Shown here: piece after piece, positions 1 through 9,297 of the stretch
Layout: the number at the start of each line of letters is the position of its first letter
Numbering within the stretch: position 1 is the first letter of the stretch
Assembly: GCF_002368295.1 (NCBI RefSeq)
Contig: NZ_AP018248.1
Location: 6,251,979-6,315,978 of the forward strand
Origin: Tolypothrix tenuis PCC 7101
GTDB lineage: Bacteria > Cyanobacteriota > Cyanobacteriia > Cyanobacteriales > Nostocaceae
Length of the DNA: 64,000 nucleotides
Direction of reading: 5' to 3'
Translations under genes and position numbers: made by a program
The notes under the pieces: generated by a model
What the model was told of the DNA's origin: nothing
Database searches by the model: none
Seen by the model: the letters and a program-made list of their open reading frames with translations, nothing else

Positions 1-71
1 ATGATTTATAGCAGCCATTTTTCCAGTCGGCTGACTTGTATCTAGGATAGAATTTATTGGATTTATTAAAC

Positions 72-277
72 TTGTACTCAAATTTTTTCAGCCCGAGTTT
101 TCAGGCGTTACAAGAATTAATAAATTTTTTTTCGGGTAGAGGTTCTAGTATTTTTAGATTGGGGTACAAGTATTTATAGAGTGGGGTACAGGATTTCTTT
201 GTACTCAGCCAAAACTTAGCACCCACAAAGGTTAGAACTTGATTTTAGATTGTTTTCAGACATTTATGTCTGTACTC
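72..277 (+). repeat. Left iteron/box element (candidate left end of a ~14.3-kb mobile element)
   Basis: Box TTGTACTC lies at 72-79, again at 199-206, and as CTGTACTC at 270-277. Between the first two boxes are three related ~22-bp units starting at about 141 (GGTTCT), 162 (GGGTAC) and 184 (GGGTAC), each followed by an A/T-rich AGTATTT-like core. The same arrangement occurs in inverted orientation at 14155-14353 with similar spacing (box-to-box 127 and 71 bp here, 117 and 74 bp there). Several internal binding sites in two inverted ends is how Tn7-like and related transposons are built, but that identity is inference. I did not find the box elsewhere in the window. Confidence 0.6.
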
Positions 278-279
278 AA

Positions 280-761
280 ACATTCCCCAGACATCACCCA
301 AAGCCAGTAATCATAGGGGATTGAGGGGGAAAAACTGGAGTAGTCTACGTCGTTCTACTCCAGATACGTGCGAAATTCAATTCTGTATCCAACATATCAT
401 TTTTTTTTTGGTAAAAATGTAATTCATATTGTTTTAATCTTTCATTAAAAATAATATGCAATAACGTCAATAATCCTTGCTATATAAAGCTTATATAACG
501 GTCTATATATCTACATTAATGCATATGATTGTCAAAAACTTAATTTTTTATCCTAAATTTTTCTTTTTCTAAAGAAGTCAAAACAGGCATTTTTACTCGA
601 TTGGTAATGGGTAATGGGTAATGGGTAATGGGTAATGGGTAATGGGTAATGGGTAATGGGTAATTGGTGTTTGTCTCCCTCATCCCGAGTCCCCAGTCCC
701 CAGTCCCCAATCCCCACTACACTGTATTCATAGGCGAAAACGGGGTAGCAGGAGGAATGGG
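280..761. other. Intergenic stretch with heptanucleotide repeats
   Basis: No coding region is supported. The stretch holds a TAATGGG tandem array (603-667) and a short CCCCAGT/CCCCAAT array (679-715), both STRR-type repeats of heterocystous cyanobacteria, in otherwise A/T-rich sequence. Confidence 0.6.
603..667 (+). repeat. STRR heptanucleotide array (TAATGGG)n
   Basis: About nine head-to-tail copies of the 7-bp unit TAATGGG, ending in the variant TAATTGG. This is a short tandemly repeated repetitive sequence typical of Nostocales. Confidence 0.9.
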
Positions 762-1237
762 ATGAAAGCTATGTTTATCCGCTGCTATGGGTCTGCTGAG
801 GTGGTTGCAGCATGAGGATATGGAACAACCAACGATTAAGCCTGACCAATTATTCGTGAAGATTCACGTTAGTAGTGTTAATCCTGTTGATTGGAAAATT
901 CGCCAGGGAATGTTGCGATCGCTCATTTGGAAAAAATTCTCGGCCTGCTGATAGCAAACGAGTCCTCAAACCCAATAATGTGTAATCACCACCCTACCCA
1001 GCACTGAAAGCTTCATGCAGAGCATTTTCACAACCTTTTTACCTGGTAAAAAGGTCAAATTTATCATAGAAAAACCCCAATCCTAAAGACTTACTTTACT
1101 TAAAAAACTTGATTGAATCGGGTAAAATTTTTGTTGTCATTGACCGCACATATCAGTTACAAAAATTAGTAGCAGCGCATACAGATAGTAAAACAGAACG
1201 TGCTGTGGAGAAAATAGCTATTACAGTTACTCTTTGA
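762..1237 (+). pseudogene. Wrecked zinc-binding quinone oxidoreductase / alcohol dehydrogenase
   Basis: A start codon at 762 sits after a good GGAGGA Shine-Dalgarno sequence and opens MKAMFIRCYGSAEVV, then meets a stop. A frame shift continues the family's conserved N-terminal motif (VKIHVSSVNPVDWKIRQG, about 859-912). The middle of the gene is missing. From about 1035 the C-terminal part of the same family is readable (LIESGKIFVVIDRTYQL, then a tail ending at the TGA at 1235-1237). It is therefore an internally deleted and frameshifted MDR/quinone-oxidoreductase gene. The family assignment rests on the SSVNPVDWK and VIDRTYQL motifs read by eye. Confidence 0.7.
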
Positions 1238-1586
1238 GCCAAATTGACCAATTTGATACATATCTGTGCTGTGCGAGTAGTCAAGAGTCCAAATTCTAAA
1301 TTTGTTAACTCATATGACAAATAAATGTAGAAGATTTAAACTTTTTACACCATTATTAGAAAATTTTGATACAATTCACTCTTCCATCTCTTTCAACTTA
1401 GTTAACCAAATGTATTATTTTTTAAGTCAAGTGGTATTTAACCCCCGCATACTGATACCCTACACTACACATTAATCAAGCATTTTGTGATTTTTCGATT
1501 ATATTTCTGCAATAAAGTGGAAAATTGCTATATTAAATGAATATAGTGTATATACTTATAACTAAATATCAAAGGCTACTAAATTT

Positions 1587-4500
1587 ATGCTGAATTGGTT
1601 GACTGTTTGGGGGGCAATTCAGGCTGTTGGGTTGATTTTTAAGGTAATTTTGGAAGAAGTTGCAAAAGAAGTTGCTACAGATGGGACAAATATTTTATTG
1701 CATGGTATCCCTAACAAAGTTTTAAATCAATTACCAAAAGAAGAGCTAGGAATTACTGCTGGTAAGGCATTAAAAGAACTTTTACAGCTACTACAACAGC
1801 AGTTAAAAGTGCGATGCAAACTTTCTGACGATGAAATTAAAAGCTATACCGAAGATGTCAGGAAATTTACTAAAGATAAGTATGTCAGAGAAATTCTTGG
1901 TCAGGCTTTTGATATTCATTGTGAACATTTAAATGCTAAATCATTAGAAGAAGCTTGGCAAAGACTACGCCTAAAATCTCTACCTTATAGATTTAACTGG
2001 CAAATTTTAATAGATCAGTATTTAATACAAGTTCAAGAATTGCTGTTAGAGTCGGATACTTTACGCTTTTTTTTAACATCAGAACAATCATCTAATTTTG
2101 CTGAAAATGCTGGGATTGTCATCGAGCCGATGGTAAATTTTAACCTAGCTAAATATCAGGAATCTATTCGGGAAATCTACGGTGACATTAAGCTAGATAG
2201 TTTAGATACTAGCGGTTATGCTTACAGGAATCTGAATTTATGGCGAATGTTTATCCCTCAAAATGTGCGAGAAACACATCAATTTTTACCACAACTTCAC
2301 GAACTACCAAAGGAATATTTTAGACAACTAAGAGAAAGTGATGAATTAGCATTAAAAATTTCCGATGCTGAACTAGTGGGACAGAAACTTCTTTATTTGG
2401 AACAGCCAATTCGCTCAGTATTAGACGTAATTAACGAAAAACATATTTACAAATCTATTGTAATTTTGGGATATCCTGGTTCGGGTAAATCTACATTGTT
2501 GCAATATTTAGCATTGAATTGGGCAGAATCTTCTCAAGAGAATTTAATGTTATCCCCAATTCCCTTGCTAATTGAATTACGTAATTATATGCGGCTCCGG
2601 GAGAATGGAGAATGTGAAAACTTTTTGGATTTTTTTACCCAATGTAGAAATACAATTGCCCAATTAAATCAAGTTAAATTACACGATCAGTTAAAAGCTG
2701 GTAATGCGTTGGTAATGTTTGATGGTTTAGATGAAGTATTTGACCTCAGGCTACGCGACGAGATAATTAATGATATTCATAGCTTTGTTAATGATCATCC
2801 TTATGTGCGGGTAATTGTTACTTCTCGGATTATTGGCTATGAACCACAACGATTTAGTAATGCTAATTTTCATCACTTTATTTTACAAGATTTAGAACCG
2901 GAACAGATTCAGGATTTTATTGATCGTTGGCATGAGCTAACTTTTAGTGATGTAGCAGATAAAGTCAGAAAAAGAGAACGCCTGCAAGAAGCAATTAATA
3001 CAGTCAAATCTATTGCAGAATTAGCAGGAAATCCCTTGCTATTAACGATGATGGCAATTCTAAATCGTAATCAAGAACTGCCACGAGATAGGAACGAACT
3101 TTATAATCAAGCATCCAAGATATTACTACATCAATGGGATGTAGAACGCACTTTGGTAGAAGGTAATCGTTTAGATAAAAAGACTATTGATTATAAAGAT
3201 AAACAAGCAATACTTCGTCAAGTTGCTTATTATATGCAAAATAGCCATCCAGGATTGGCAGGTAATTTAATTAGAGAAAATGAGTTAGAAAAGATTTTAA
3301 TTGATTATTTAACACTCAGAGAATTTGAGCAGCCCAGAGAAGTAGCGCAGATGATGATTAATCAAATGCGGACTCGTAACTTTATGCTATCTTTTTTAGG
3401 TGCAGATTATTATGCTTTTGTACATCGGACATTTTTGGAATACTTCTGTGCTTGGGATTTTGTTTGGCAGTTTAAAGAAACACAAACTCTGACTATAGAG
3501 CAAATAAAATATGAAGTTTTTGGTCAACACTGGCAAGATGAAATCTGGCATGAACTTTTGCTACTGATATCGGCAATGATTGAGCCGAAATTCGTAGGTG
3601 AAATTTTAGTTTATTTAATGGCACAGAATGGTGAAGAGTTTGCATTTAAAAACTTATTTTTAGCTGCTAAATGTTTAGCAGAAGTCAGAAATCGTTCGGG
3701 GATTATCTCAATAGCTAATCAATTATTTGAGCAATTAAATGCATTAACTAAATATGACCTCTCATACAATTACGTACTTTATCGAGATGAAGAAGAAACA
3801 AAGCTAGTTCAGGAAATTCGCACTCAAGCAGTTGCAGCAATTGCTATGACTTGGGCAGAATCTTCTGATACTAAAATCTGGCTGCAACAACATGCTGCTA
3901 GTGATGATGATAGTGATGTGCGCTGTGCAGCAGTAGAAGGATTCGCCCACAGTTTCAAAGATGATCCTAATACTAAAACCTGGCTACAAGAACGCGCCAT
4001 TAATGATGCTCATTGGGCTGTCAGACGTGCAGCGGTGCAAGAATTTGCTCGTGGGTTTAAAGATGATCCCGACAACAAAACTTGGCTACAACAACGGGCT
4101 GTTCACGATGATCACTGGGCTGTGCGTGTTGTCGCAGTGCAAGAATTGGCTCGCAGTTTTCCCAATGATCCTGACAACAAAACTTGGCTACAACAACGGG
4201 CTGTTCACGACGATCACTGGGCTGTGCGTGTTGTAGCAGTACAAGAATTCGTCCGCAGTTTCCCCAACGATCGCAATTCTACAAGCTGGCTACAACCACC
4301 TGTTAACCAAGATGATGATAGTGATGTAAGAGTTGTAGCAGTGCAAGAATTCGCTCGTAGTTTCCCTAACGATCGCAATTCTACAAGCTGGTTGCAACCA
4401 CCTGTTAACCAAGATGATAATAGTGATGTGCGACGTACAGCACTCGAAGGGTTAGCCCGCAGCTTTCAATACGATCGCGACACCAAAATTTGGCTGCAAC

Positions 4501-5309
4501 AACGTGCTATTCAAGATAATCATTGGGCTGTGCGAGTTGTAGCGGTGCAAGAATTAGCTCGCAGCTTCCCAGAGCAATCGGATACTAAAAATTGGCTGCA
4601 ACAACGCGCTATCAATGATGACAACAGTGATGTGCGACGTGTAGCACTTGAAGGATTAGCTCGTAGTTTCCCAAATGATCCTGAAATCAAATCACTCCTG
4701 AAACAAAGTGCTACTCATGATGATGATAGTGATGTGCGAATTGTAGCGGTACAAGAATTAGCTCATAGCTTTTTATTTGACCCAGATATTAAAATATGGC
4801 TGCTAGAACGCACTATGCATGATGAAAGTGCAGGTGTAAGATGTGCAGTGATGGAAGAATTAGTCCGCAGTTTTAAAGATGATCCCGACACAAAATCTAT
4901 TCTTAAACAACGGGCTATCCAAGATGATAATGAATATGTGCGGCGGGTAGCAGTAGAAGAATTAGTCCGCAGTTTCAAAGATGATCCCGACACGAAATCT
5001 ATTCTTAAACAACAAGCTACTCAAGATAATAGTGCAAGTCTGCGTGGCGCAGCAGTAGAAGAATTAGCCCGTAGTTATCCAGATGATCAGGAGTTGTTTG
5101 AAATTTACTACAACTGTGCTGTCAACGATCCTGTTGAAATTCAAGCAGACTATGAAGGTAATCCCCGACAAATAGCACTGCAGATTATAGTCCAACATTT
5201 TTCGCAGCATCCCTACACCGTACCATTACTACGCGACAGAGCAGAAAATGACCCAGATGAGCAACTGAGGAACTTTGCTCAGAATCAGTTGCAGCAATGG
5301 CAAGAATAG
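1587..5309 (+). CDS. NACHT-domain NTPase with C-terminal HEAT-like repeats
   Basis: A 1240-aa STAND-type NTPase. Residues 1-290 form a helical N-terminal region without a recognised effector domain. The NACHT core has a Walker A (GYPGSGKS, 295-302) and a Walker B (VMFDGLDE, 376-383). Residues ~765-1180 contain about 12 clear repeats of ~34 aa (pattern WLQQRA..D..VR..AVQELARSF), a HEAT-like sensor array. Several repeats are almost identical at DNA level (4073-4250), indicating recent expansion or gene conversion. Bacterial NACHT proteins are known anti-phage sensors that resemble NLR immune receptors, so a defence role is likely but inferred. The gene is alone on its strand inside the accessory island and has no strong Shine-Dalgarno sequence. 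Confidence 0.9.
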   Translation: MLNWLTVWGAIQAVGLIFKVILEEVAKEVATDGTNILLHGIPNKVLNQLPKEELGITAGKALKELLQLLQQQLKVRCKLSDDEIKSYTEDVRKFTKDKYVREILGQAFDIHCEHLNAKSLEEAWQRLRLKSLPYRFNWQILIDQYLIQVQELLLESDTLRFFLTSEQSSNFAENAGIVIEPMVNFNLAKYQESIREIYGDIKLDSLDTSGYAYRNLNLWRMFIPQNVRETHQFLPQLHELPKEYFRQLRESDELALKISDAELVGQKLLYLEQPIRSVLDVINEKHIYKSIVILGYPGSGKSTLLQYLALNWAESSQENLMLSPIPLLIELRNYMRLRENGECENFLDFFTQCRNTIAQLNQVKLHDQLKAGNALVMFDGLDEVFDLRLRDEIINDIHSFVNDHPYVRVIVTSRIIGYEPQRFSNANFHHFILQDLEPEQIQDFIDRWHELTFSDVADKVRKRERLQEAINTVKSIAELAGNPLLLTMMAILNRNQELPRDRNELYNQASKILLHQWDVERTLVEGNRLDKKTIDYKDKQAILRQVAYYMQNSHPGLAGNLIRENELEKILIDYLTLREFEQPREVAQMMINQMRTRNFMLSFLGADYYAFVHRTFLEYFCAWDFVWQFKETQTLTIEQIKYEVFGQHWQDEIWHELLLLISAMIEPKFVGEILVYLMAQNGEEFAFKNLFLAAKCLAEVRNRSGIISIANQLFEQLNALTKYDLSYNYVLYRDEEETKLVQEIRTQAVAAIAMTWAESSDTKIWLQQHAASDDDSDVRCAAVEGFAHSFKDDPNTKTWLQERAINDAHWAVRRAAVQEFARGFKDDPDNKTWLQQRAVHDDHWAVRVVAVQELARSFPNDPDNKTWLQQRAVHDDHWAVRVVAVQEFVRSFPNDRNSTSWLQPPVNQDDDSDVRVVAVQEFARSFPNDRNSTSWLQPPVNQDDNSDVRRTALEGLARSFQYDRDTKIWLQQRAIQDNHWAVRVVAVQELARSFPEQSDTKNWLQQRAINDDNSDVRRVALEGLARSFPNDPEIKSLLKQSATHDDDSDVRIVAVQELAHSFLFDPDIKIWLLERTMHDESAGVRCAVMEELVRSFKDDPDTKSILKQRAIQDDNEYVRRVAVEELVRSFKDDPDTKSILKQQATQDNSASLRGAAVEELARSYPDDQELFEIYYNCAVNDPVEIQADYEGNPRQIALQIIVQHFSQHPYTVPLLRDRAENDPDEQLRNFAQNQLQQWQE

Positions 5310-5351
5310 AATTTCTCCCTATAATTTTGGATGCGATCGCAGTAACTGCAA

Positions 5352-5471
5352 TTACAAATTCTCTATATCGATTCCCTCGGCTTGGAGTTTAGTTAACAAC
5401 TGTTGATAGCGATCGCGCTTTTGCTCCTTTTCCCCTTCCCCTTTTGCCCTTAACCGATATTTATATATTGA
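5352..5471 (-). pseudogene. C-terminal remnant of a Uma2-family gene
   Basis: Directly after the stop codon of the haemagglutinin-like gene, and in the same frame, the minus strand reads about 39 codons rich in K/E/R and ending LQAEGIDIENL-stop. That is the usual coiled-coil tail of cyanobacterial Uma2 (DUF820) proteins. The catalytic part is absent, so this is a stranded gene end. The assignment rests on tail similarity only. Confidence 0.5.
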
Positions 5472-7058
5472 CTAATTTGTAGAACAGCTAGCTGCATTAA
5501 GTCCAGAACTATGAGGCGTGATCACTGTTGCTTGTGCTGTTAATAATATTTCTCCTTGAGGAGTAATGAGCAGTCCCTGAGCTTCTATAATCTCATTGGC
5601 AGTCTGGGATGGTAGATTTATCGAACTAGCAGTTACCAAAGAGCGATCGCTGTTTGTAGGAATCGGAACTGTTTGCATATCTTCTAAAACTGTGTCGCTC
5701 CCCAAAACTACATCTGGATTTTGGGGTAAACCACCTCGTCCAGTGACAATGAAGTGGTTAGATTCACTAGGTTGATTTTGTCCACAACCTTGAGTAATTA
5801 ATGATGATGCATCTTTTGGCTGTACGGGTAATGCCACAATTCCTTTGCTAGGATCAACTGCTAGAGTTTTAATTTCTACACCACCATTTAGTCCAAACTG
5901 AGAACTAGCGGTAATATCGCTTTTAGAAGTTAGCTGCGGACGTAATTCGAGACCAAAGATACCTTGAGTTGTAATTTGAATGTTCCCACCTTGACCTTGG
6001 ACTGCATTGGCAATAATGTCGCTGTTTTCTAAACCAACAATCACCGATGCATTAATTAACAGGTTACCACCATTACCTTTACCCGCAGCAGTGGCGGTAA
6101 TGAGGCTATCGTGACGCATGAGCAAGTCATTATGTAAGTTTAATTTGACATTCCCCCCATTGCCATTGATATTCCGTCCTTGAATTTGAATCGAGCCGTT
6201 AGTGCCACTGGCATCAAGTAGCGATCGCTCATCGAGATTGATATCCTTGAATTGCTCAACTTTTGAGTAATCGCCTACCCAATTTTGTCCAGTACTATTG
6301 AGTGCAACCTGCCCATTGCTGACACTGCCTATTTCTATATGTCCCCCCCCATTAACGGTTGCAATCCCACCGACGAACTTCACATCACCGCCAATCAATG
6401 CCAATGTATTACCTGCCTTGACCTGTAAGCCAATGGGATTCTGGCTACGATCTGTAGGGATATATAATCCGCTAATCAGGCGATGTCCATTTCCTTGCAC
6501 AGTAATTCCTTGGGAATTTGGCCCCAACTGTAAGCCGATGGGCACAGTCATTGTCAACAAGGGCGGCGCAGCAGGATTAACTGCACTAAATTCTACCCCA
6601 TCAGCAAACTTAATACTATTCGCTGTGGTTCCCACAAATGAGCCACCAATATTCAACGAGGCATTTTGGCCAAACACAATCCCTGCAGGATTCATCAAAA
6701 ACAAACTCACAGGATGATTACCGTTGAGAGTTTGAATTAACCCGTTAATATCGGAAATCTTTCCACCTGTAACTCGACTAAATATAGTTGTAATATTGGG
6801 CGTATGAATTAAATCAAATGTTGCTGAACCATTCTGAGGAATAGAGAAGTTACTAAAACTGTGAAATAAATTATTACCTTTTTCACTACCATTAAGAATA
6901 TTAAAATTATTTCCACTTTGCTTGACTATGGTGTCAGTAGTTCCGTCAGATATCACCTGAGCATTGGCGCAGCGATTCCACAGGAGTATTACTAATAGGA
7001 TGATCCCTAGAGTGAATAACTCACTTGTGAATTTCAAGAGAAACAGTACTACCTTCAT
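5472..7058 (-). CDS. Filamentous haemagglutinin N-terminal (TPS) domain protein
   Basis: A 528-aa secreted protein. A signal peptide (~1-34, ending CANA before QVISDG) is followed by a two-partner-secretion/haemagglutinin activity domain at ~35-180, with the hallmark MNPAGIVFGQNASLNIGGSF and a GSATFDLIHTP segment. The rest is a repetitive, Gly/Asn-rich beta-helix-type passenger. The start was moved one codon inward from a GTG to the ATG at 7058. Cyanobacterial members are usually longer (700 aa or more), so the passenger is short here. No TpsB transporter is encoded in the window. The stop codon is followed in-frame by a Uma2 tail remnant (5352-5471). Role: surface or exported adhesin-like protein, inferred from the family. 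Confidence 0.85.
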   Translation of the reverse strand: MKVVLFLLKFTSELFTLGIILLVILLWNRCANAQVISDGTTDTIVKQSGNNFNILNGSEKGNNLFHSFSNFSIPQNGSATFDLIHTPNITTIFSRVTGGKISDINGLIQTLNGNHPVSLFLMNPAGIVFGQNASLNIGGSFVGTTANSIKFADGVEFSAVNPAAPPLLTMTVPIGLQLGPNSQGITVQGNGHRLISGLYIPTDRSQNPIGLQVKAGNTLALIGGDVKFVGGIATVNGGGHIEIGSVSNGQVALNSTGQNWVGDYSKVEQFKDINLDERSLLDASGTNGSIQIQGRNINGNGGNVKLNLHNDLLMRHDSLITATAAGKGNGGNLLINASVIVGLENSDIIANAVQGQGGNIQITTQGIFGLELRPQLTSKSDITASSQFGLNGGVEIKTLAVDPSKGIVALPVQPKDASSLITQGCGQNQPSESNHFIVTGRGGLPQNPDVVLGSDTVLEDMQTVPIPTNSDRSLVTASSINLPSQTANEIIEAQGLLITPQGEILLTAQATVITPHSSGLNAASCSTN

Positions 7059-7114
7059 CACCCATGACTTCCTCGTCCTGATTTAAAGCTAGTGTTCCCG
7101 TTCTAGGCACAATT

Positions 7115-7165
7115 CTCTAGCTGCTTTATAAACTCTTGTTTGTTTCAATTTACTTAAACGAAAAA
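7115..7165 (-). pseudogene. Short DUF2887-like remnant
   Basis: This stretch (…TTTATAAACTCTTGTTTGTTTC…) resembles positions 7595-7632 of the neighbouring DUF2887 gene, the region encoding ETRVYQ…ELKQ. It looks like a leftover of a third copy. The similarity is short and judged by eye. Confidence 0.3.
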
Positions 7166-7198
7166 ATGTGACGCTTGCGGAAGTCCTATTAATAACAA

Positions 7199-7325
7199 TT
7201 CAAATAATGTTTGCGACAGATAAAGTCTTTGTAGGGGCACGGCATCCACAATCTTTTGGTATATGAAATATCTTACAGGTGCCGTGCCCCCACCCATCTG
7301 TCGCGTTCTTTTTTCAAAATGGTAT
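7199..7325. mobile_element. MITE-like element, copy 1
   Basis: An approximately 127-bp element whose ends are imperfect inverted repeats: left CAAATAATGTTTGCGACAG, right CTGTCGCGTTCTTTTTTC. Inside is a second inverted pair (GGGGCACGGCA…TGCCGTGCCCC). The same ends delimit a larger element at 12407-12914. It carries no gene, and a short reading frame across it is not supported. Confidence 0.6.
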
Positions 7326-7327
7326 AA

Positions 7328-7386
7328 CTTAACTTTAGACATCGCTCGCCATAGATCCAGATAATCTTAATTAAGCTGCGATATCT
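7328..7386. repeat. Dispersed ~45-bp repeat, copy 1
   Basis: Contains CATAGATCCAGATAATCTT followed by AATTAAGCTGC. Related copies lie at 9211-9272 and 9930-9970, all in the gaps of this island. Confidence 0.6.
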
Positions 7387-7427
7387 TCAATATTGCTGAA
7401 ATGTGCTTGAAAAACAGCATTAACTGA

Positions 7428-8231
7428 CTATTGATTTGGGGGTGTTTGCTGTGCTACTTGCTGAACTTGTGCAATATCTAAATCCAACGCCTGTGCTATT
7501 TGTTCCACAGTTAAACCCAGTGCTAAAAACTTAGGTATAGCTTCTAATTTTGCTTCCAAACGACCTTTCTGTTTACCTTCTTGTTCAGCTTCTTGATAAA
7601 CTCGCGTTTGCTTCAATTCACTTAAACCAAACATTGCTTCTATCTCCTCTCGACTCATTTGCGGAAATTTATAAACTAGGATTGTCTCTATTAATTCTAG
7701 TAATTGCTTTTGTGGTAGTTGCAAATTAATGGCTTGCTGGGTGCGGTTGATTAATTCCCTGGCGGTGTTAATTGCTGTATCTTCCCCTTCAATTACTAAT
7801 TTTATCGTAGCAATACCTATTGGTAAGGATGCAGATTCGCCTAACTCATCTAGGTAAATTAGACTGATACGCTGGCTTTGAAATAATTCTAAGAAATGTT
7901 CTTTATCTCCGATATCTATATCTCTGCTGGGATAAATCACTACTCCTCGCCAAGGATTTTTGGGTTTATTTTGGCGTAAGTATAAAGCGACTTCTGATAT
8001 TAGGCGTAAGTAAATATCTGAGTCTGGTTGAAATTGAACTTCAACAAAATAAATCGGGCTTTGTTCATCTTGGGTGGGGAGAAATACACCATCAATTCTA
8101 AAGGCTGTTTGTTTGATTTCAACAGATGCAAATTGATAGATGTTGGCAATTTCGGGAGGATTGTCAATTAGTTCAAAGAAGATAGCAGGGAGTTCTTGAA
8201 AGAGGCGATAAAATATGCTGTCAGTTTTCAC
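7428..8231 (-). CDS. DUF2887 (Rpn-like PD-(D/E)XK nuclease family) protein
   Basis: A 267-aa protein of the cyanobacterial DUF2887 group, related to Rpn-type recombination-promoting nucleases and often annotated as a putative transposase. The PD-(D/E)XK-like core is visible as FRIDGVF (Asp) followed by YFVEVQFQ (Glu-x-Gln) in the first 80 residues. The C-terminus carries a Gln/Glu/Lys-rich helix and a short ALDLDIAQVQQVAQ segment. A close paralogue lies at 20126-20917. Activity as a mobile-element nuclease is inferred from the superfamily; no terminal repeats of its own are seen. Confidence 0.85.
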   Translation of the reverse strand: MKTDSIFYRLFQELPAIFFELIDNPPEIANIYQFASVEIKQTAFRIDGVFLPTQDEQSPIYFVEVQFQPDSDIYLRLISEVALYLRQNKPKNPWRGVVIYPSRDIDIGDKEHFLELFQSQRISLIYLDELGESASLPIGIATIKLVIEGEDTAINTARELINRTQQAINLQLPQKQLLELIETILVYKFPQMSREEIEAMFGLSELKQTRVYQEAEQEGKQKGRLEAKLEAIPKFLALGLTVEQIAQALDLDIAQVQQVAQQTPPNQ

Positions 8232-8256
8232 ACTTATTTTTTAATTAAAGTCAATA

Positions 8257-8643
8257 TCACCAAAGTCTTGTAATTGAATAAGCATCAAATGCTGTATCTG
8301 CGCTAATAATTGGAATATTTTCTACCATTGCTTGGGCAATTAAAATTCTATCAAAGGGGTCACGATGTTGTAAGGGTAAAGTAGTAATTACATCAATATG
8401 GTCAAGATTGATATTGAGTAAATTAAAATCATTTAATGCTATTTGTTGCTCGATAAAAGTCTTAATTGGCAAACCAAAACTTAGCTTACCAATGTTTTGT
8501 TTGATTGACATTTCCCACACGCTAGCAATGCTAATGAGCTTTTCGTTATTTTGGTCTTCTATTAATAGTCTCATCTTGTCACTAAAACTTTGATGTCCTT
8601 GGAAAAACCAAATCAAAGTATGAGTATCTAACAATACCTGCAT
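8257..8643 (-). CDS. PIN-domain toxin (VapC-like)
   Basis: A 128-aa PIN-domain ribonuclease-type toxin. The acidic metal-binding residues are in place: LLDTHTLIWF at the N-terminus, SVWEMSIK in the middle, HRDPFDRILIAQA and IISAD towards the C-terminus. Its ATG overlaps the stop codon of the upstream antitoxin gene by one base (TAATG), so the two are translationally coupled. Members of this family usually cleave tRNA or other RNA when released from the antitoxin; the target here is unknown. Confidence 0.88.
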   Translation of the reverse strand: MQVLLDTHTLIWFFQGHQSFSDKMRLLIEDQNNEKLISIASVWEMSIKQNIGKLSFGLPIKTFIEQQIALNDFNLLNINLDHIDVITTLPLQHRDPFDRILIAQAMVENIPIISADTAFDAYSITRLW

Positions 8644-8882
8644 TACATATAATCCTGGAATTCTTCTAATGGCGCATCAAAGTCATCTGAGATTGTAATC
8701 AAATCTTTAGCGCTACCAAATAAAGGAGAACGTTTTTTTTCTGAAATCAATGGAGTCAGTTTAACCACTGGCTGCTCATCTTTGGTAATAATAATTTCCT
8801 CGCCATTGATTGCAGCTGCAATTAATTCGTGTAAATGTTGTGATGCTGCGTCAATTGTAATGTGTTGCATAACTATCACCAT
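8643..8882 (-). CDS. Phd/YefM-type antitoxin
   Basis: A 79-aa antitoxin with the Phd/YefM fold signature (ITIDAASQHLHELIAAAI then IIITKDEQPVVKL) and an acidic C-terminal toxin-binding tail (ISDDFDAPLEEFQDYM). An internal ATG at 8870 (MQHITID) would give 75 aa and is the start seen in many family members, so the exact start is open. It is the first gene of the coupled antitoxin-toxin pair and is expected to autoregulate it. Confidence 0.85.
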   Translation of the reverse strand: MVIVMQHITIDAASQHLHELIAAAINGEEIIITKDEQPVVKLTPLISEKKRSPLFGSAKDLITISDDFDAPLEEFQDYM

Positions 8883-8908
8883 TTAATTAAATATTTTATA
8901 GCATTATG

Positions 8909-9184
8909 CTATTCCTCAGCAAATGGGATATGGCGATCGTTACATCGTGCAGGAGTCTCTAAAATATAATTTTCTTCAACACAGAGTTGACGTAATTCTG
9001 CAAAAGCATCTGCCACCGAAGAGACTTTTTGTTGCTGATGCCAAGCAAGGAACTCTTGAAACAAATGAGGTTCTACAATTGCAGCTACTAATTTGTCCTG
9101 CTTGAAGATTAATTGAGGTTCTGACGTAATAGCATCAATCACCTCTGGGAGTTTTTGTTGTGCTTCGTCAAGTTTCCAGTTCAT
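8909..9184 (-). CDS. Phd-like antitoxin without adjacent toxin
   Basis: A 91-aa protein with a Phd-like pattern (MNWKLDEAQQKLPEVIDAI…PQLIFKQDKLVAAIVEP). It ends 27 bp before the start of the next antitoxin gene (8882), so two antitoxin-type genes stand in tandem ahead of one PIN toxin. It may be an orphan left after toxin loss, or a second regulator of the same operon. The assignment is by pattern, without a search. Confidence 0.65.
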   Translation of the reverse strand: MNWKLDEAQQKLPEVIDAITSEPQLIFKQDKLVAAIVEPHLFQEFLAWHQQQKVSSVADAFAELRQLCVEENYILETPARCNDRHIPFAEE

Positions 9185-9210
9185 TTGTTTTAAATGTTGG
9201 ACTGCTGATT

Positions 9211-9272
9211 ATAACTTAACGCAACTTTAGACATCGCTTGGCATAGATGCAGATAATCTTGATTAAGTTTAT
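9211..9272. repeat. Dispersed ~45-bp repeat, copy 2
   Basis: Contains AACTTTAGACATCGCTTGGC, then ATAGATGCAGATAATCTTG and ATTAAG. It matches copies at 7328-7386 and 9930-9970 and lies just upstream of the antitoxin start at 9184. Confidence 0.6.
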
Positions 9273-9297
9273 GTTGTGATTATTCAATCCTGAATTA

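Noticed and set aside
7154..7342. A 62-codon minus-strand frame
   Set aside because: It lies across the MITE-like element and its inverted repeats and has no family resemblance.
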